From: Prevotellamassilia timonensis
GTDB lineage: Bacteria; Bacteroidota; Bacteroidia; Bacteroidales; Bacteroidaceae
DNA: 64,000 nucleotides
NCBI RefSeq assembly: GCF_021531665.1
Contig: NZ_JADYUH010000003.1
Location: forward strand, 62,001 to 126,000
Direction of reading: 5' to 3'
In this document: in pieces, positions 34,060-43,492 of the stretch
Layout: the number at the start of each line of letters is the position of its first letter
How positions within the stretch are numbered: position 1 is the first letter of the stretch
Made by a program: the position numbers and the translations under genes
Notes under the pieces: generated by a model
What the model saw: the letters and a program-made list of their open reading frames with translations, nothing else
What the model was told of the DNA's origin: nothing
Databases searched by the model: none

Positions 34060-35151
34060 ATGAGCATCTTCAAAGACAAAGTCCTGTTGATTACAGGCGG
34101 TACGGGCAGTTTTGGTAACGCCGTGCTTCGTCGCTTCCTCGATAGCGACATCAAAGAGATTCGTATTCTGAGTCGTGACGAAAAGAAGCAAGATGATATG
34201 CGTCACTTCCTTCAGGCTAACCGCTCAGATGTGGCTCATAAGGTGAAGTTTTATATTGGCAATGTGCGCGAGCGTCAGGCCGTGGACTTTGCGATGTCGG
34301 GCGTGGACTATGTATTCGCTGCCGCCGCCTTGAAGCAGGTGCCTTCGTGCGAGTTCTTCCCCATGGAGGCTGTACGCACCAATGTGGAAGGAACGAACAA
34401 TGTGCTGCTTTCCGCCATTGCTCATGAGGTAAAGAACGTGGTGGTACTCTCCACTGACAAGGCCGCCTATCCCATCAATGCGATGGGTATTTCCAAGGCA
34501 ATGATGGAGAAAGTGGCAATCGCCCAGGGACGTGCCCTTGGTCCCAACGCCAAGACCACTATCTGCTGCACACGCTACGGTAATGTGATGGCAAGTCGTG
34601 GCTCGGTAATCCCACTTTGGGTAGAACAGATGATGGAGGGTAAACCCATCACCATCACCGACCCGAACATGACGCGCTACATGATGACCCTCGACGATGC
34701 CGTTGACCTCGTTATCTATGCCTTTGAACATGGAAACAACGGTGACCTCTTCGTACAGAAAGCACCGGCAGCAACGCTCGATGTTCTTGCACAAGCATTG
34801 AAGGAAGTATATAGCCAGGTTGACCCGAAATACGGCGAGACCGAGGTGAAGGTTATCGGAACTCGCCACGGTGAGAAACTCTACGAGACACTCGTCACCC
34901 GTGAAGAGATGCTCCGCTCTGAGGACATGGGCAACTACTTCCGCATTCCATGTGACAGTCGTGACCTTAACTACGACAAGTTTTTCACCGAAGGCGATGA
35001 TGCCATCAGTCGTACGGAAGACTATCACAGCCACAATACCCGCCGCCTCGATGTGGAGGGTATGAAGGAACTGCTCCTGAAACTCAACTTCATCCGCGAA
35101 GACTTGGGATTGCAGACTCGTGCCAAAGCCCGCGACATCCGCTCTGAATAG
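34060..35151 (+). CDS. capE: UDP-GlcNAc 4,6-dehydratase / 5-epimerase (CapE-like)
   Basis: A 363-residue extended SDR. Rossmann LLITGGTGSFGNAVLRRFL, then AAALKQVPSCEFFPMEAV and STDKAAYPINAMGISKAM. In the last motif the Tyr of the usual YxxxK is Met (MGISK), while the Tyr of AAYPIN is kept, as in CapE and FlaA1. It should convert UDP-GlcNAc to UDP-2-acetamido-2,6-dideoxy-beta-L-arabino-4-hexulose, the first step to UDP-L-FucNAc. The start at 34060 (MSIFKDK) is preferred over an upstream frame overlapping upxY. Confidence 0.93.
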   Translation: MSIFKDKVLLITGGTGSFGNAVLRRFLDSDIKEIRILSRDEKKQDDMRHFLQANRSDVAHKVKFYIGNVRERQAVDFAMSGVDYVFAAAALKQVPSCEFFPMEAVRTNVEGTNNVLLSAIAHEVKNVVVLSTDKAAYPINAMGISKAMMEKVAIAQGRALGPNAKTTICCTRYGNVMASRGSVIPLWVEQMMEGKPITITDPNMTRYMMTLDDAVDLVIYAFEHGNNGDLFVQKAPAATLDVLAQALKEVYSQVDPKYGETEVKVIGTRHGEKLYETLVTREEMLRSEDMGNYFRIPCDSRDLNYDKFFTEGDDAISRTEDYHSHNTRRLDVEGMKELLLKLNFIREDLGLQTRAKARDIRSE

Positions 35152-35239
35152 TTCTTGGACCACGGATTCCGCACGAGTTCATCCATTAATGTTCATTGAT
35201 TAACTCATTAATAAGTCATTAATATATTCCGCGGATTCT

Positions 35240-35308
35240 GCGTGAGACATATAAAATTCATGAATCAATTCGTGAGTAATTCATGAGCATTAATGTTTCA
35301 AAAAACGT
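35240..35308. repeat. AT-rich repeat upstream of capF
   Basis: ATTCATGAATCAATTCGTGA followed by GTAATTCATGAGCATTAATG matches 32738-32782. It lies in the 171-base gap between capE and capF. Confidence 0.65.
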
Positions 35309-35322
35309 TCAATAGCACAGCA

Positions 35323-36963
35323 ATGAAGATATTGGTAACGGGTGCCAAAGGGTTCGTCGGCAAAAACCTCTGCTCCCAACTCAATAATATAAAGGAAGGC
35401 AAGGCACGTTGGTATGGCGACGTGAAGATTGATGCCGTTTATGAGTACGACATCGACTCCACTCCTGAGCAACTCGATGAGTGGTGCAAGGATTGCGACT
35501 TTGTCTTCAACCTGGCAGGTGTGAACCGTCCTCAGGACCCGAAGGAGTTCATGGAGGGCAACTTCGGCTTTGCCACCACTCTTCTCAATACGTTGAAGAA
35601 GTACAAAAACAACTGCCCCGTCATGATCAGTTCCTCCATCCAAGCCACCCTGGCAGGTCGTTTCGGAACAAGCGAATACGGTAAGAGCAAGAAAGCTGGA
35701 GAGGAACTGATGTTCGAATACGGCAAGGAGACAGGAGCCAAGGTATTGGTCTATCGCTTCCCGAACCTCTTCGGCAAGTGGTGCAGACCGAACTACAATT
35801 CAGCCATTGCCACCTTCTGCCACAACATCGCCCACGACCTCCCCATCCAGGTCAATGACCGCAGCGTGGAGATGGAACTACTCTACATCGACGACCTTGT
35901 CGATGAACTGATAGGCGCCCTCAAAGGCGAAGAGCACCGATGCGAGTATGCGGGCCTAACCCCCATCCCCTTCCCTAAAGGGCAGGGGGGCTCCTATGCA
36001 GACAAGTTTGGAGTACACACAGCAGATCCAACGCTCTATGATGTGTTGAAAAAGCATGCTGAGAACATGCGCAAAAATCCTACAGAAGCCGAAGAAGTTC
36101 TCTGGAAAGCGCTTAAAGGGAAGGGTCTTGACCATAAATTCCGCAGAAAGCATATCATCAGAGACCACATCGTTGATTTCTTCTGCAATGATCTGAATCT
36201 TACCATAGAATTAGACGGCGGATATCATTCTACCCCGGAGCAGAGAGATGCTGACGATCTTCGTACAGCTGAGCTTATGAAGATGGGATATAGCGAATTG
36301 CGATTTAAGAATGAAGAAGTCCTGTTTGATCTGGAGAACGTACTCTCGCAGATTAAATCTGTTTGCGAACTGAAGTCCTCCCATTTAGGGGAGGATTTAG
36401 GAGGGGCTTACTGCTACTGTCCCGTCACCCATAAAACCACCCTTGGCGAAATCGTTGACATCATCCATGAGTGTGCAGATGCAGCCGCCAACAAGGACGG
36501 CATCAACATGATTGAACTGCCCCAGGGCAGCTTGAAATATAAGCTCATGACCACCTATCTCAGCTATCTCCCCAAGGAGAAGGCCATCTATGACCTCAAG
36601 ATGAACGTGGATGCAAGAGGCTCCTTCACGGAACTGATGCACACGCTCAACTGCGGACAGGTGAGTATCAACATCTCCAAGCCGGGCATTACCAAGGGGG
36701 AGCACTGGCATCACAGCAAGTGGGAAACCTTTATCGTAGTATCAGGTCATGGCCTTATTCAGCTCCGCAAGGAGGGAACGGATGAAATCTGGAACTACGA
36801 AGTGAGCGGCGAGAAGATACAGGCTGTGCAGATGCTCCCCGGCTACACCCACAACATCATCAACCTCTCCGACACCGAGGACCTCGTCACCGTCATGTAT
36901 TGCAACGAAATTTTCAATCCTCAGCGCCCCGACACCTATTTTGATAAGGTAGTGAAGGAATAG
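35323..36963 (+). CDS. capF: CapF-like reductase/epimerase carrying an in-frame DUF559 insertion
   Basis: 546 residues. Residues 1 to about 210 are an SDR domain (ILVTGAKGFVGKNLCSQL; YGKSKKAGEEL as YxxxK). Residues about 211-362 are a foreign DUF559 segment. From about 363 the SDR resumes (YCYCPVTHKTTLGEIVDI) and ends in a cupin (about 425-546) with GEHWHHSKWETF metal ligands. CapF reduces and epimerises the CapE product toward UDP-N-acetyl-L-talosamine. Without the insert the length is 394 residues, near normal. The start at 35323 (MKILVTGAKG) is clear. Whether the fused enzyme is active is unknown. Confidence 0.9.
   Translation: MKILVTGAKGFVGKNLCSQLNNIKEGKARWYGDVKIDAVYEYDIDSTPEQLDEWCKDCDFVFNLAGVNRPQDPKEFMEGNFGFATTLLNTLKKYKNNCPVMISSSIQATLAGRFGTSEYGKSKKAGEELMFEYGKETGAKVLVYRFPNLFGKWCRPNYNSAIATFCHNIAHDLPIQVNDRSVEMELLYIDDLVDELIGALKGEEHRCEYAGLTPIPFPKGQGGSYADKFGVHTADPTLYDVLKKHAENMRKNPTEAEEVLWKALKGKGLDHKFRRKHIIRDHIVDFFCNDLNLTIELDGGYHSTPEQRDADDLRTAELMKMGYSELRFKNEEVLFDLENVLSQIKSVCELKSSHLGEDLGGAYCYCPVTHKTTLGEIVDIIHECADAAANKDGINMIELPQGSLKYKLMTTYLSYLPKEKAIYDLKMNVDARGSFTELMHTLNCGQVSINISKPGITKGEHWHHSKWETFIVVSGHGLIQLRKEGTDEIWNYEVSGEKIQAVQMLPGYTHNIINLSDTEDLVTVMYCNEIFNPQRPDTYFDKVVKE
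35954..36409 (+). mobile_element. DUF559-encoding insertion inside capF with inverted ends
   Basis: 456 bp, a multiple of three, without in-frame stops. Left end GCCTAACCCCCATCCCCTTC plus CCTAAAGGGCAGGGGGGCT; right end read inverted TAAGCCCCTCCTAAATCCTC plus CCCTAAATGGGAGGACT. The encoded core has the DUF559 pattern: RKNPTEAEEVLWKALKGKG, HKFRRKHIIRDHIVDFFC, LTIELDGGYH, LMKMGYSELRFKNEEVL. DUF559 is a Vsr-like PD-(D/E)XK-type family. The boundaries are judged from the repeats and from where CapF homology stops and resumes. Confidence 0.8.
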
Positions 36964-36982
36964 ACGAACACGAATTATCACG

Positions 36983-37509
36983 AATATCCACGAATTATTT
37001 CATAAATTCTTGGAAATGAAATATTTTGATCAATACAAAGATGACGCGTATAGGATAATTGGAGCAGCCATGAAGGTTCATTCAGAACTGAATTGGGGGC
37101 TTTTGGAGCAGATATATCAGGAGGCACTATACCTTGAACTAAAAGAGCAAGGGATTGAGTGCGTACGCGAAAAAGAGATTCCTTGCTATTATAAGCATTA
37201 TATACTTGATAAAAAATATAAGGCAGATTTAGTTGCCGGAGATATTATTGTTGAGTTGAAAAGTGTGAAGGAATTAAATCCTGCACATCGAGCGCAATTA
37301 TTCAATTATTTACGATTAACAAAAAAGCCTGTTGGCATACTTGTAAATTTTGGTGCAAGTAGCCTTCAAGGTGAGCGATATGCCTTTATAGAAGAGGAAA
37401 ACCATTGTGTTCTCTTGGATAAAAATATGAATCTGTTATTTGACTCAGATATTGATTGGGAATACGATATTGAGGACAAATAATTTGTGATAAAATTTGT
37501 GGATAATTA
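36983..37509 (+). mobile_element. GxxExxY gene cassette flanked by inverted repeats
   Basis: Left AATATCCACGAATTATTTCA; right, inverted, AATTATCCACAAATTTTATC; both continue with a matching AT-rich segment of about 10 bases. The stop codon of the enclosed gene lies in the right repeat. It occupies the space between capF and capG. Confidence 0.55.
37016..37483 (+). CDS. GxxExxY protein
   Basis: 155 residues. The name-giving motif is GLLEQIYQEAL, followed by LELKEQGIECVREKEIPCYYK, YKADLVAGDIIVELKSVKEL and AQLFNYLRLTKKPVGILVNFG. The D..E-L-K arrangement (ADLV..IIVELKS) is that of a PD-(D/E)XK nuclease fold. The cellular role of the family is not known. The ATG at 37016 is chosen over a TTG two codons earlier. 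It is out of place among sugar genes and has inverted repeats on both sides. Confidence 0.85.
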   Translation: MKYFDQYKDDAYRIIGAAMKVHSELNWGLLEQIYQEALYLELKEQGIECVREKEIPCYYKHYILDKKYKADLVAGDIIVELKSVKELNPAHRAQLFNYLRLTKKPVGILVNFGASSLQGERYAFIEEENHCVLLDKNMNLLFDSDIDWEYDIEDK

Positions 37510-37537
37510 ATGGAAATTTTTGTCTAAAATTATTTTT

Positions 37538-38728
37538 ATGGAAAAGCAACCGAAGTTTGATTATACTGACATTCACTGGCAAGAAAACGGCAAACTCAAA
37601 CTCTGCATCATCGTCGGCACCCGCCCCGAGATTATCCGCCTTGCCGCCGTTATCAACAAGTGCCGTAAGTACTTTGATGTGATTCTCGCCCACACAGGCC
37701 AGAACTACGACTACAACCTCAACGGCATCTTCTTCCGCGACCTCAAGCTCGCAGAACCCGAAGTATATATGGATGCCGTAGGCGATGATCTTGGCGCCAC
37801 CTGCGGCAACATCATCAACTGCTCCTACAAGCTCTTCGCCCAGACGCGGCCCGATGCCGTGCTCGTGCTCGGCGACACCAACTCCTGCCTAAGCGTAATA
37901 GGAGCCAAGCGCCTGCACATCCCCATCTTCCACATGGAAGCAGGCAACCGCTGCAAGGATGAGTGCCTCCCCGAAGAAACCAACCGTAGAATCGTGGACA
38001 TCATCAGCGACGTGAACCTAGCATACAGCGAGCACGCACGCCGCTACCTAGCCGAGTGCGGCCTGCCCCGTGAGCGTACCTACGTCACAGGCAGCCCTAT
38101 GGCAGAAGTACTTCACGAAAACCTGCAAGAGATAGAAGCCAGCGATGTGCACAAACGCCTAGGTCTAGAGAAAGGCAAATACATCCTCCTCTCAGCCCAT
38201 CGCGAAGAAAACATAGACACCGAAAAAAACTTCCTCAGCCTCTTCACCGCCATCAACAAGATGGCAGAGAAGTATGACATGCCGATTCTCTACAGTTGTC
38301 ACCCACGCAGTCGCCACCGCCTCGAAGCCAGCGGATTCCAACTTGACCCGCGTGTTCAAGTACAGCAGCCCCTAGGCTTCCACGACTACAACTGTCTGCA
38401 GATGCACGCCTTCTGCGTGGTGAGCGACAGCGGCACCCTGCCTGAGGAAAGCAGTTTCTACGCCTCCATCGGCAAACCCATCTCCGCCGTATGCATCCGC
38501 ACCAGCACCGAGCGTCCCGAAGCCCTCGACAAAGCCTGCTTCATCCTCAGCGGCATTGACGAGAAGGGACTCCTGCAGAGCGTGGAACTCGCCGTCAGCA
38601 TGACCCGCGACGGCAACCACGGCATCCCCGTGCCCAACTACACCGACGACGTCAGCAACAAAGTCGTCAAGATCATCCAAAGCTACGTCGGCGTTGTCAA
38701 TAAGATGGTGTGGAGGAAAGAGGGGTAA
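37538..38728 (+). CDS. capG: UDP-N-acetyl sugar 2-epimerase (CapG/WecB-like)
   Basis: A 396-residue non-hydrolysing UDP-HexNAc 2-epimerase. Signatures: [72 protein letters not shown] and [14 protein letters not shown]. After CapE and CapF it should make UDP-N-acetyl-L-fucosamine. The start at 37538 (MEKQPKF) is chosen; an upstream TTG is less likely. Confidence 0.93.
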   Translation: MEKQPKFDYTDIHWQENGKLKLCIIVGTRPEIIRLAAVINKCRKYFDVILAHTGQNYDYNLNGIFFRDLKLAEPEVYMDAVGDDLGATCGNIINCSYKLFAQTRPDAVLVLGDTNSCLSVIGAKRLHIPIFHMEAGNRCKDECLPEETNRRIVDIISDVNLAYSEHARRYLAECGLPRERTYVTGSPMAEVLHENLQEIEASDVHKRLGLEKGKYILLSAHREENIDTEKNFLSLFTAINKMAEKYDMPILYSCHPRSRHRLEASGFQLDPRVQVQQPLGFHDYNCLQMHAFCVVSDSGTLPEESSFYASIGKPISAVCIRTSTERPEALDKACFILSGIDEKGLLQSVELAVSMTRDGNHGIPVPNYTDDVSNKVVKIIQSYVGVVNKMVWRKEG

Positions 38729-38825
38729 AAAACGTTATTCGGGTAATTCATGGTTTCACGCTACAACTATTCTCGGATTAAGGAAGCGGAGTATTGAGCA
38801 TTTTAAAACCGAACATAATCATACA

Positions 38826-40163
38826 ATGAAAGCCTATAAAGATTTGAAAATTGCCGTAGCAGGCACCGGCTACGTCGGTCTCAGTATGGCCACCCTGCTG
38901 GCTCAGCACCACAGTGTGACGGCTGTTGACGTCATCCCCGAAAAGGTGGAAAAAATCAACCACCGTGTTTCGCCCATCCAGGACGAATACATTGAGAAAT
39001 ACTTCGCCGAAAAGGAGTTGCAGTTGACCGCCACTCTTGATGGTAAAGAGGCATACAAGGATGCCGACTTTGTCATCATCGCAGCTCCCACCAACTACGA
39101 CCCCGTCAAGAACTTCTTTGACACGCACCACATTGAAGACGTCATCGACCTGGTTTTGGAAGTCAATCCCGATGCCGTGATGGTCATCAAGAGCACCATA
39201 CCTGTAGGCTATACCCGTTCCCTCTATAAGAAATATGCCTTGCAATTCCTGCTTAAACCAGAGTTGAAGGGCAAGCATTTCAATTTACTTTTCTCGCCAG
39301 AGTTCCTGCGCGAGAGCAAAGCCCTCTACGACAACCTCTATCCCAGCCGCATCATCGTGGGCTACCCCAAGATGATAGAAGGATCGGAGTTTGACGAAGA
39401 GAACGCTGCCATCAAAGCCATCGGCAACCCCGAGGCAGAAGAATATGCCAAGACTTTTGCCAAACTGCTACAAGAAGGAGCAATCAAGGAAGACATTGAC
39501 ACGTTGTTTATGGGAATGAAAGAGGCAGAGGCAGTCAAGCTCTTTGCCAACACCTACCTCGCCCTGCGAGTCAGCTACTTCAATGAACTGGACACCTACG
39601 CCGAGGTAAAAGGACTGGACTCTCAGTCCATCATCGAGGGCGTAGGACTGGATCCGCGTATCGGTTCGCACTACAACAACCCGAGCTTCGGTTACGGAGG
39701 ATACTGTCTGCCCAAGGACACAAAGCAGTTGCTGGCAAACTATGCCGACGTGCCCCAAAATATGATGTCAGCCATTGTTGAGAGTAATCGCACGCGCAAG
39801 GACTACATCGCCGACGCCGTGCTGCAGAAAACTGGGTATTACCATGAAAATGCCCGCTGGGATGCCGATAAAGAGAAAGATGTGGTCATCGGCGTGTACC
39901 GCCTGACGATGAAGAGCAACTCCGACAACTTCCGCCAGTCGGCCATCCAGGGCATCATGAAACGCATCAAGGCCAAGGGTGCAACGGTTATTATATATGA
40001 GCCAACTTTGTCGGACGGCGACTCCTTCTTCGGCAGCAAAGTTGTTAACGACCTCGATACATTCAAGCTGCAATCCGCCGCCATCATCGCCAACCGCTAT
40101 GATGCCTGTCTGGATGACGTGAAAGACAAGGTATATACAAGGGACATTTTCAAGAGAGATTAG
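38826..40163 (+). CDS. ugd: UDP-glucose 6-dehydrogenase
   Basis: A 445-residue nucleotide-sugar dehydrogenase. It has the NAD motif [50 protein letters not shown], and the catalytic Cys in [14 protein letters not shown]. The final domain has [15 protein letters not shown]. It should oxidise UDP-glucose to UDP-glucuronate. The start at 38826 (MKAYKDLK) is clear; the open stretch before it overlaps capG. The neighbouring epimerase uses its product. Confidence 0.94.
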   Translation: MKAYKDLKIAVAGTGYVGLSMATLLAQHHSVTAVDVIPEKVEKINHRVSPIQDEYIEKYFAEKELQLTATLDGKEAYKDADFVIIAAPTNYDPVKNFFDTHHIEDVIDLVLEVNPDAVMVIKSTIPVGYTRSLYKKYALQFLLKPELKGKHFNLLFSPEFLRESKALYDNLYPSRIIVGYPKMIEGSEFDEENAAIKAIGNPEAEEYAKTFAKLLQEGAIKEDIDTLFMGMKEAEAVKLFANTYLALRVSYFNELDTYAEVKGLDSQSIIEGVGLDPRIGSHYNNPSFGYGGYCLPKDTKQLLANYADVPQNMMSAIVESNRTRKDYIADAVLQKTGYYHENARWDADKEKDVVIGVYRLTMKSNSDNFRQSAIQGIMKRIKAKGATVIIYEPTLSDGDSFFGSKVVNDLDTFKLQSAAIIANRYDACLDDVKDKVYTRDIFKRD

Positions 40164-40167
40164 CCTT

Positions 40168-41214
40168 ATGCTGGAATACAATATAGATTTGAGCGGCAAG
40201 ACCATTCTGGTCACAGGTGCCGCGGGCTTTATCGGCAGCAACCTGTCGAAACGGCTGTTGAGCGACTTTGAGGGCATCAAGGTCATCGGCATCGACTCCA
40301 TCACCGATTACTATGATGTCAATCTCAAATACGAGCGGCTTCAAGAGATAGAAAGCCTGTCAAAAGATTGGACATTCATCAAAGGCAATATAGCCGACAA
40401 GGCACTCATCGAGCAGGTATTCACCGAGCACAGCATAGATGTTGTGGTCAACCTCGCGGCGCAGGCAGGCGTGCGTTATAGCATCACCAACCCCGACGCT
40501 TATGTGGAGAGCAACCTTATCGGTTTCTATAATATCCTCGAGGCCTGCCGCCACCACGAGGTGGAGCACCTTGTGTATGCCAGCAGCAGCAGCGTCTACG
40601 GGAGCAACAAGAAAGTGCCCTATTCCACGGACGATAAGGTAGATAATCCCGTCAGCCTCTATGCTGCCACGAAGAAGAGCAACGAACTGATGGCGCATGC
40701 ATACAGCAAATTGTACAACATACCCAGCACAGGCCTTCGCTTCTTCACCGTCTACGGTCCTGCCGGCCGTCCTGACATGGCCTACTTCGGCTTTACCGAC
40801 AAACTGGTAAAGGGGGATACGATAAAAATCTTCAATTACGGCAACTGCAAGCGCGACTTCACCTACATTGATGATATTGTAGAGGGCGTGGTGCGCGTGA
40901 TGCGCCATGCGCCCGAGAAGCGCACGGGCGAGGACGGCCTGCCCATTCCCCCTTACAAAGTCTACAACATCGGCAACAACCAACCCGAGAACCTGCTTGA
41001 CTTCGTGTCCATCCTCCAAGAAGAATTGATCCGCGCAGGCGTGCTGCCCGCAGACTATGACTTCGAAGCCCACAAGGAACTCGTGCCGATGCAGCCTGGC
41101 GATGTACCCGTCACATACGCAGATACAACCCCCTTGGAGCAGGACTTCGGCTTTAAGCCCTCCACGCCGTTGAGAGAAGGATTGAGGAAGTTCGCGGAGT
41201 GGTATATAAAATAA
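40168..41214 (+). CDS. UDP-glucuronate 4-epimerase
   Basis: A 348-residue extended SDR. Rossmann ILVTGAAGFIGSNLSKRLL, LAAQAGVRYSITNPDAYVES, YASSSSVYG, catalytic YAATKKSNELMAH, FFTVYGPAGRPDMAYF and RDFTYIDDIVEGVVRV are as in the LpsL/GAE group. It should convert UDP-GlcA to UDP-GalA. It starts 4 bases after ugd. Confidence 0.93.
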   Translation: MLEYNIDLSGKTILVTGAAGFIGSNLSKRLLSDFEGIKVIGIDSITDYYDVNLKYERLQEIESLSKDWTFIKGNIADKALIEQVFTEHSIDVVVNLAAQAGVRYSITNPDAYVESNLIGFYNILEACRHHEVEHLVYASSSSVYGSNKKVPYSTDDKVDNPVSLYAATKKSNELMAHAYSKLYNIPSTGLRFFTVYGPAGRPDMAYFGFTDKLVKGDTIKIFNYGNCKRDFTYIDDIVEGVVRVMRHAPEKRTGEDGLPIPPYKVYNIGNNQPENLLDFVSILQEELIRAGVLPADYDFEAHKELVPMQPGDVPVTYADTTPLEQDFGFKPSTPLREGLRKFAEWYIK

Positions 41215-41215
41215 T

Positions 41216-42724
41216 ATGGATAAGATTTCTATCTTTAATAGAAACAATATGGATACACTACAAAATATTACCTTTACAGATGAGGTCGTAAGCAAGCTTT
41301 TCGGAAAGGAAGCAGCAGAGGATGAGGACTTTGCACGACTACAAGCCTACTATATAAAGAGCCGGACGCATGAACGACTGACGGCAGATCTTCCTTTGCG
41401 GATACTTGTTGGACACAAGGGAATCGGGAAATCCGCCATCTTCACCATTGCTCGGCATGAAGATAAGGAAAACAACCGTGTTTCTATACTCATCAGACCT
41501 GACGATATAGCGAATTTAGGAAAGAACGAGGATGATTTCGATAACCTCATCAGATTGTGGAAAACAGGTCTACTTCAGATAATCACCAATAAGATTTGCG
41601 AAAGCATACATCTTCAATTCCCCATCAGTCAGGATATTAAAGAATATGGGAGATTAGTAACACAATTCCTGCCGTTTGTCAAACAATTTTTCCAGAAGAA
41701 ATTGGAAGATAAAGGTATATCTGGGACCGATAAATTGGTAGTGGAGAATTTTCTGAGGATAAACAGAATTATTGTCTATGTGGATGATTTGGACAGGGGG
41801 TGGGAAAGCAAGAAATCCGACATACGAAGGATTTCCGCCCTTCTGAATGCTGTCAGGGATTTGTCCAATGACAACAGGGGGCTTCAGTTCCGCATTTCTT
41901 TGCGGACGGATGTATTCTATCTTGTTAGGACTTCGGATGAATCGACAGATAAAATTGGCGATTCCGTCATTTGGCACAACTGGACGAATCATGAGATACT
42001 GCTTCTGCTCATCAAACGCATAGAAACATACTTTGGTAGAGGGTTTGATGTTGACAAGAACAGGCATGTGGAGCAGCGAAATCTAGCCAACTACCTCAAT
42101 CCAATTTTTGAGAAATATTTCACGGATAGAGGAAAATGGGAGAACAAACCAATGTATGTCATATTGATGTCCCTCATTCGAAAGCGTCCGCGTGATTTGG
42201 TGAAGCTTTGCAATGCTGCTTCAAAATGCGCATACGAAAATGACAAGAACAAGATTGATACGGATAGTCTGAAATCTGTTTTTGTAAATTATTCACATGA
42301 CCGTATACAGGATACCGTTAATGAATACAGGTCGGAACTGAAAGATATTGAACGCTTATTGCTGAACATGAAGCCATCGTCACAGGAACGTAAGGCAGGT
42401 AAAGGATACATATATACCACCACAGAACTTCATGCTAAACTGAACTGCATCATGCAGCAGGGCTCATTCTTCTTTACTAACGGAAAAGTGGCTACGGCAA
42501 AGAGCCTTCATCATTTCCTTTATAAAATAAACTTCATAACGGCTCGCAAGGAACGTAAAGACGGATTTATCGACCGAAAATATTTTGAGGAGAATAAATA
42601 TCTGACATCTGGTATTGCAGATTTCGGATACGACTGGGAAATTCACCCCGCATTCCGATGGGCACTATCCCCAGATGATATTGGTAGCATACCCTTCAGT
42701 GTTGGATTATCGGCGGATAATTAA
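41216..42724 (+). CDS. P-loop ATPase, Sll1717-like
   Basis: A 502-residue cytoplasmic ATPase. Walker A LVGHKGIGKSAIF is at about residues 65-77. Walker B IIVYVDDLDRGWESKK (about 185-200) resembles KAP/STAND-type NTPases. The C-terminal half includes SLIRKRPRDLVKLCNAAS. It closely resembles what I know as Sll1717-family P-loop ATPases. No sugar-related motif is present, so it looks like a cargo or defence-type gene inside the capsule locus. The start may also be the ATG at 41249. The sequence is distinctly AT-rich compared with capE-capG. Confidence 0.7.
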   Translation: MDKISIFNRNNMDTLQNITFTDEVVSKLFGKEAAEDEDFARLQAYYIKSRTHERLTADLPLRILVGHKGIGKSAIFTIARHEDKENNRVSILIRPDDIANLGKNEDDFDNLIRLWKTGLLQIITNKICESIHLQFPISQDIKEYGRLVTQFLPFVKQFFQKKLEDKGISGTDKLVVENFLRINRIIVYVDDLDRGWESKKSDIRRISALLNAVRDLSNDNRGLQFRISLRTDVFYLVRTSDESTDKIGDSVIWHNWTNHEILLLLIKRIETYFGRGFDVDKNRHVEQRNLANYLNPIFEKYFTDRGKWENKPMYVILMSLIRKRPRDLVKLCNAASKCAYENDKNKIDTDSLKSVFVNYSHDRIQDTVNEYRSELKDIERLLLNMKPSSQERKAGKGYIYTTTELHAKLNCIMQQGSFFFTNGKVATAKSLHHFLYKINFITARKERKDGFIDRKYFEENKYLTSGIADFGYDWEIHPAFRWALSPDDIGSIPFSVGLSADN

Positions 42725-42773
42725 TCCTTATGTGGGATAAATTTGCGTTATATATATAAAGGACAATGGCCAT

Positions 42774-43034
42774 GTGAACACCCTTTGCCTACTGGAATTT
42801 TTCCCCTCTTTTGTAAGTGTGCTTATTCCGTTAGGAACGGTTTCACTTGAGTCTTATTTGACAAATATTTATATTAACCACTTTTTCCGAACCCTTATAC
42901 CATCCCGAATCAACCATGGAATCTTTCATGGCAGATATTTAGAATATATTATTGTTATAGTATTGGGACTTGCGATTGCTTTTTGGATCAATAGAAAGTC
43001 TACTAAGATTATCAAGACTGTGATGCAAGCGTAA
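42774..43034 (+). pseudogene. Acyltransferase family 3 C-terminal remnant
   Basis: An 86-codon frame from a GTG. FFPSFVSVLIPLGTVSLESY and LTNIYINHFF, then YIIVIVLGLAIAFWI, read like the last two or three membrane segments of an OafA-type acyltransferase (about 340 residues when whole). The first three quarters are missing. It lies just after the P-loop ATPase. Confidence 0.55.
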
Positions 43035-43100
43035 TGTGGAAATTTCATTATATTGAATACTCTCTATTCGGATTAAGTTCTCACAAATTGAATAAAGCAA

Positions 43101-43490
43101 ATGATAGAAAAGCTCAAAAAATTTTTGACATTAAATCATATACAGTTTCAGATGCCTTCGGACAATATTATTACATTTTCAATTAATAATCTGCATTATG
43201 TGGCAGAATATCACAAGGAAAAAGATCCCACATTTTTTAGAATGTGGCTACCAGATATTGACAACATTGAGGATAATAATACAGAAAAATGGAGGATAGC
43301 TATGAATATAACAAAGCAATATAAATGTGGTAAGGTTGTTGTTATATCTGGTCGACTTTGGATGTCGGTTGAGAGTTTCCTGTTTGGAAATGTAGACGCC
43401 CCTAATCTTTTCTCAAACATGATACTTGTCTTGAGAGATATGATATATGAATATAGAAACGATATAAAGCAGCAACATAGGAGAAAATAA
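43101..43490 (+). CDS. Hypothetical protein, YbjN-like in appearance
   Basis: 129 residues, no signal or membrane segment. The pattern HIQFQMPSDNIITFSINNLHY, then FFRMWLPDID, then VVVISGRLWMSVESFLFG resembles small YbjN/type III chaperone-like folds, but this is a weak impression only. It ends 2 bases before the next gene, so the pair is co-transcribed. Confidence 0.55.
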   Translation: MIEKLKKFLTLNHIQFQMPSDNIITFSINNLHYVAEYHKEKDPTFFRMWLPDIDNIEDNNTEKWRIAMNITKQYKCGKVVVISGRLWMSVESFLFGNVDAPNLFSNMILVLRDMIYEYRNDIKQQHRRK

Positions 43491-43492
43491 TT

